DNA of 9,289 nucleotides from Alphaproteobacteria bacterium (GTDB lineage: Bacteria > Pseudomonadota > Alphaproteobacteria > Acetobacterales > Acetobacteraceae). Positions 7,227 to 9,289 of the stretch are shown in pieces. Position 1 is the stretch's first letter; every line of letters begins with the position of its first letter. A program made the position numbers and the translations under genes. Location: positions 1 through 9,289 of the forward strand of contig JAMFRY010000049.1 in the NCBI GenBank assembly GCA_026225015.1, in the 5' to 3' direction. Under the pieces are notes generated by a model, which was not told the DNA's origin, made no database searches, and was given only the letters and a program-made list of their open reading frames with translations.

Positions 7227-7293
7227 GATCGGCGTAGTTTCCGGCCGGCCAGCCGTATAGAGAAAACATTCTTGCGCGCCGATCGGCTGTTTT
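7227..7293 (+). terminator. Possible weak terminator or inverted repeat after hydA
   Basis: GATCGGCG (7227-7234) and CGCCGATC (7277-7284) are perfect eight-base inverted arms, followed by TTTT at 7290-7293. The 42-base loop contains further GC-rich self-complementary bases (CCGGCCGG at 7241-7248). The long loop and short T-run make this a weak terminator candidate. The 148 bases between hydA and the next gene show nothing else clear. Confidence 0.22.
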
Positions 7294-7335
7294 CGTCGCC
7301 ACCATCCCCACATTGGGGCATCAAGGAGACGTTCG

Positions 7336-7575
7336 ATGAGAAAGCTATATTACCGTGTTGTGGAACATGATGGCGGATGGGCTTATAAGCTCAAAGATGT
7401 ATTTTCGGAAACCTTTACCAGCCATGACGCGGCGCTGGCCGCAGCGCACCGCGTTGCACGTGAGCAGCACGTACCCGGTGATACCGTAAACATCGAATAT
7501 CAGGATGAGGCCGGACGATGGATTACGGAACTTGCCAGGAGCGATGACCGTCCGGACGCGGGTGTCATCGATTAA
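7336..7575 (+). CDS. Small DUF2188-type protein
   Basis: 79-residue, probably cytoplasmic protein with no signal peptide or membrane segment. The opening YYRVVEHDGGWAYKLKD, followed by a TFTSHDAALAAAHRVA helix, fits the DUF2188 pattern (a short beta hairpin around a D/GGW motif, then a helix after a shadowed -T-K/S-xx-A-A- stretch). The function of that family is not known to me. Translation is well supported: AAGGAG (7323-7328) lies seven bases before the ATG. It stands alone between hydA and a convergent transglutaminase gene and 148 bases after hydA, so it is probably not part of the pyrimidine operon. The C-terminus (ELARSDDRPDAGVID) is acidic and likely disordered. Confidence 0.75.
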   Translation: MRKLYYRVVEHDGGWAYKLKDVFSETFTSHDAALAAAHRVAREQHVPGDTVNIEYQDEAGRWITELARSDDRPDAGVID

Positions 7576-7617
7576 AACGCCGGTTGCCACTGTTCCACCC
7601 GATGGCCGCAAGTCTGA

Positions 7618-8478
7618 TCAATAGACGGAAACCTCAACCGTCATGCCAAGAAAATCATCGGCTTCGCCGGCATAGCTGCCAGAAACCGGCACCGCCTGCT
7701 TGATATCGCGCGCGACCGCGATCGGAATCACACTGAAATCTCCCACCGTCCGGTTGGTCGGGTCAAAGCTGACCCAACCTGCGCCGGGCAGAAAAATCTC
7801 CGCCCAGGCATGGGTGGAGCCGGTGCCGATGGAGCCCACCATTCCGGTATTGCGATTGATCAGATAGCCGGACACGATCCGGGCGCCGAAGCCCAGCCAG
7901 CGCACCGCCTCGATCATGAGCACGGCGATGTCGCGGCACGACCCGCGCCGGCGCTCAAGTGTCACCAGCGGCGATTGGGTGCCCTCGTCATCGCGCGCCT
8001 CATACTCCACCCAGGCAAGGATCGCGTCGTTGATATCTTTCAGCAGCGCCAGCGTATTGGTCGGCGCACCGCGCACAAATCCCCGCGCCCAAAGCGGCAG
8101 GCGTCCGCTGGGATCGACAAATTGCGGAATGAGCAAGGCCCCCAGATCCGACACCTCGTCCAGCGCGTAGGAGAATGGATACGAGGAAGCGGAGCCCGCA
8201 ATGTCGAATTGCGGAAAAGCCACCGCATGATGCTCCAGGGTCACGCGGCTTTCGATGCTCAGCCGATCGGTTGGCGCGGCGAATGTCGCACTCGCTATGG
8301 CGTTACCATACACATCATTCGCCCAGCTCACCGTTCCCGGCGGCGTGATCACCAAATCCATCGCAATGATCCGGATATTGCGGTTCTCCCGGGGGCGAAG
8401 CTGTAACCGGTGCACCCCCAAATGAACTGGCCGGCGATATGAATAGGTCGTTGCGTGCCGGATGCTGAAACTTGCCAT
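7618..8478 (-). CDS. Transglutaminase-like (papain-fold) protein, bacterial N-terminal domain
   Basis: 286-residue protein with the bacterial transglutaminase-like N-terminal domain (residues about 1-80, with YSYRRPVHLGVHRLQLRPRE) followed by a transglutaminase/protease core. The catalytic triad is visible: C181 in RRGSCRDIA, H223 in STHAWAEIF, and D239 in VSFDPTN. Most members of this group act as cysteine proteases or peptide-bond isomer hydrolases rather than true crosslinkers, and the physiological substrate is usually unknown. No signal peptide is seen, so it is probably cytoplasmic. I start it at ATG 8476-8478, where the family similarity begins; an in-frame extension would run back across the 3' end of bcp. 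The ribosome binding site is weak. It converges on the DUF2188 gene (42 bases apart) and lies 71 bases after bcp on the same strand. In many proteobacteria such genes sit beside circularly permuted ATP-grasp and alpha-E genes, which are not seen here. Confidence 0.88.
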   Translation of the reverse strand: MASFSIRHATTYSYRRPVHLGVHRLQLRPRENRNIRIIAMDLVITPPGTVSWANDVYGNAIASATFAAPTDRLSIESRVTLEHHAVAFPQFDIAGSASSYPFSYALDEVSDLGALLIPQFVDPSGRLPLWARGFVRGAPTNTLALLKDINDAILAWVEYEARDDEGTQSPLVTLERRRGSCRDIAVLMIEAVRWLGFGARIVSGYLINRNTGMVGSIGTGSTHAWAEIFLPGAGWVSFDPTNRTVGDFSVIPIAVARDIKQAVPVSGSYAGEADDFLGMTVEVSVY

Positions 8479-8549
8479 GCCTGTATATTGGGGGTGGCGA
8501 CCTCGCGCGCCAGGCTTTGCGATCAACGCCGAGGGGCGGCAATCACCGG

Positions 8550-9017
8550 CTACTTGAGTTCTTTCACCGCCTTCAAAACCTCCATGGCATGGCCTTCGAT
8601 TTTCACCTTTGGCCAGATTTTCGCGATCTTGCCGTGCTTGTCCACCAGCACGGTCGAACGCTCGATGCCCATATATTTTTTGCCGTACATGGATTTTTCC
8701 TGCCACGCGCCGTAGGCCTCGATGGTTTTGGCGTCCGGGTCGGAGGCCAGCGGAAAGGTGAGGTTGTATTTGGCCGCGAATTTTTCGATCGGGGCAATCT
8801 TGTCCTTGGAGACGCCAATGACCTCGACGCCGATTTTGCCAAGCTGCGGCAGAGCTTCCTGAAAGGCGCAGGCTTCCTTGGTGCAGCCCGGCGTGTCGGC
8901 GCGGGGGTAGAAATACAGCACGAACGGCTTGCCCTTCAGGCTGGCTAGCGAAACTGTCCGGCCTTGGGAGGCAGGGAGGGAAAAATCCGGCGCCGGCGCG
9001 TCAACTTCGATCGTCAT
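8550..9017 (-). CDS. bcp: Thioredoxin-dependent peroxiredoxin, BCP/PrxQ type
   Basis: Cytoplasmic thiol peroxidase of 155 residues, the normal size for BCP. It reduces hydrogen peroxide and organic hydroperoxides using thioredoxin. The peroxidatic cysteine is C45 in YPRADTPGCTKEACAF, and C50, five residues on, is the resolving cysteine of the atypical two-cysteine BCP group. The conserved threonine T42 and proline P38 of the active site are present, and so is an arginine further on in IERSTVLVDKHG. ATG 9015-9017 has AGGAG (9027-9031) nine bases upstream. It begins 21 bases after the stop of glnE, so the two are probably co-transcribed, a pairing seen in other alphaproteobacteria to my knowledge. 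Confidence 0.95.
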   Translation of the reverse strand: MTIEVDAPAPDFSLPASQGRTVSLASLKGKPFVLYFYPRADTPGCTKEACAFQEALPQLGKIGVEVIGVSKDKIAPIEKFAAKYNLTFPLASDPDAKTIEAYGAWQEKSMYGKKYMGIERSTVLVDKHGKIAKIWPKVKIEGHAMEVLKAVKELK

Positions 9018-9038
9018 GAATAGCGTCTCCTGTTTTGG

Positions 9039-9289
9039 CTATATCAACCGCATGAAGCAATCATGCACAGCATCGCCGGCGCGCGCCATGCGGGAACGCA
9101 ATTCCCCAACATCAACCGCCCCGGTCGCGCGCAACAGCGGTGCCGCCATGGCCGCGGGCGGATCAAAAACCCGCTCGGGCAGGCCGGTGATCCGGGTGAT
9201 GCCCTGGATAGTGCGCCAGAGAAAATCCGTTTCCAGCAACACAAAACCGTCCGCCTCGGAGAGATGGCCGGCGCGTTGCAGGCCGCGCA
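9039..9289 (-). CDS. glnE: C-terminal end of GlnE, glutamine synthetase adenylyltransferase/deadenylyltransferase (partial)
   Basis: Open from the right edge to the TAG at 9039-9041, giving about 82 residues of a longer protein. The reading LRGLQRAGHLSEADGFVLLE, then ETDFLWRTIQGITRI and LLRATGAVDVGELRSRM, is helical and resembles the C-terminal helical bundle of alphaproteobacterial GlnE, which modifies glutamine synthetase in response to nitrogen status. The identification rests on this C-terminal style and on the bcp gene right after it; no catalytic motif lies in the visible part, so another protein with a helical tail is possible. A GTG at 9240-9242 could open a 67-residue reading, but the frame stays open upstream, so an internal start is unlikely. 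Confidence 0.65.
   Translation of the reverse strand, partial: RGLQRAGHLSEADGFVLLETDFLWRTIQGITRITGLPERVFDPPAAMAAPLLRATGAVDVGELRSRMARAGDAVHDCFMRLI

Noticed and set aside
6468..7313. 281-residue open frame on the minus strand over the 3' half of hydA
   Set aside because: Also a shadow: repetitive GGxGxxG-like composition without a recognisable domain, opposite the conserved hydA C-terminus.
8479..8706. N-terminal extension of the transglutaminase-like protein
   Set aside because: The added 76 residues lie mostly over the 3' part of bcp in another frame and have no family match; the domain starts at MASFSIRHATTYSY.
1..9289. Mobile elements, CRISPR, tRNA, rRNA or riboswitch
   Set aside because: No transposase, terminal repeats, regularly spaced repeats or tRNA-like arms were seen; gene packing and base composition are uniform along the window.

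Overview
The window reads as chromosomal DNA of a GC-rich alphaproteobacterium. The likely order is Rhodospirillales, perhaps Acetobacteraceae, judging from the style of the GlnE C-terminus next to bcp and from the protein sequences in general; no rRNA or other marker is present to prove it. I see no mobile element, tRNA, rRNA or CRISPR array.

The left two thirds (1 to 7187) is a reductive pyrimidine degradation locus built around a divergent promoter at about 4950-5079. On the minus strand lies a tight operon: preT and preA (the two subunits of a split dihydropyrimidine dehydrogenase), an ABC ATPase, and two SsuC/TauC-type permeases. The second permease runs off the left edge. On the plus strand are a RutR-type TetR-family regulator and dihydropyrimidinase (hydA), which overlap by four bases. 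The intergenic region holds an almost perfect RutR palindrome (5011-5026). It covers the predicted -35 box of rutR-hydA and lies just upstream of the predicted preT promoter.

Read together, the genes import a pyrimidine base (inferred to be uracil or thymine) through the ABC transporter, reduce it to the 5,6-dihydropyrimidine with PreTA, and open the ring with HydA to give an N-carbamoyl-beta-amino acid. The third enzyme (beta-ureidopropionase) and the transporter's periplasmic binding protein are not in the window. The binding protein is most likely just beyond the left edge.

The right third is unrelated housekeeping or accessory sequence. It holds a 79-residue DUF2188-type protein (plus strand), a transglutaminase-like cysteine protease-fold protein (minus), a BCP-type peroxiredoxin (minus), and the C-terminal end of glnE (minus, cut by the right edge). 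glnE and bcp are 21 bases apart and look co-transcribed.

Nothing here is a wholly new type of system. The parts most worth a second look are the dedicated ABC importer tied to PreTA, the RutR operator geometry, and two odd translation starts in the permease genes.
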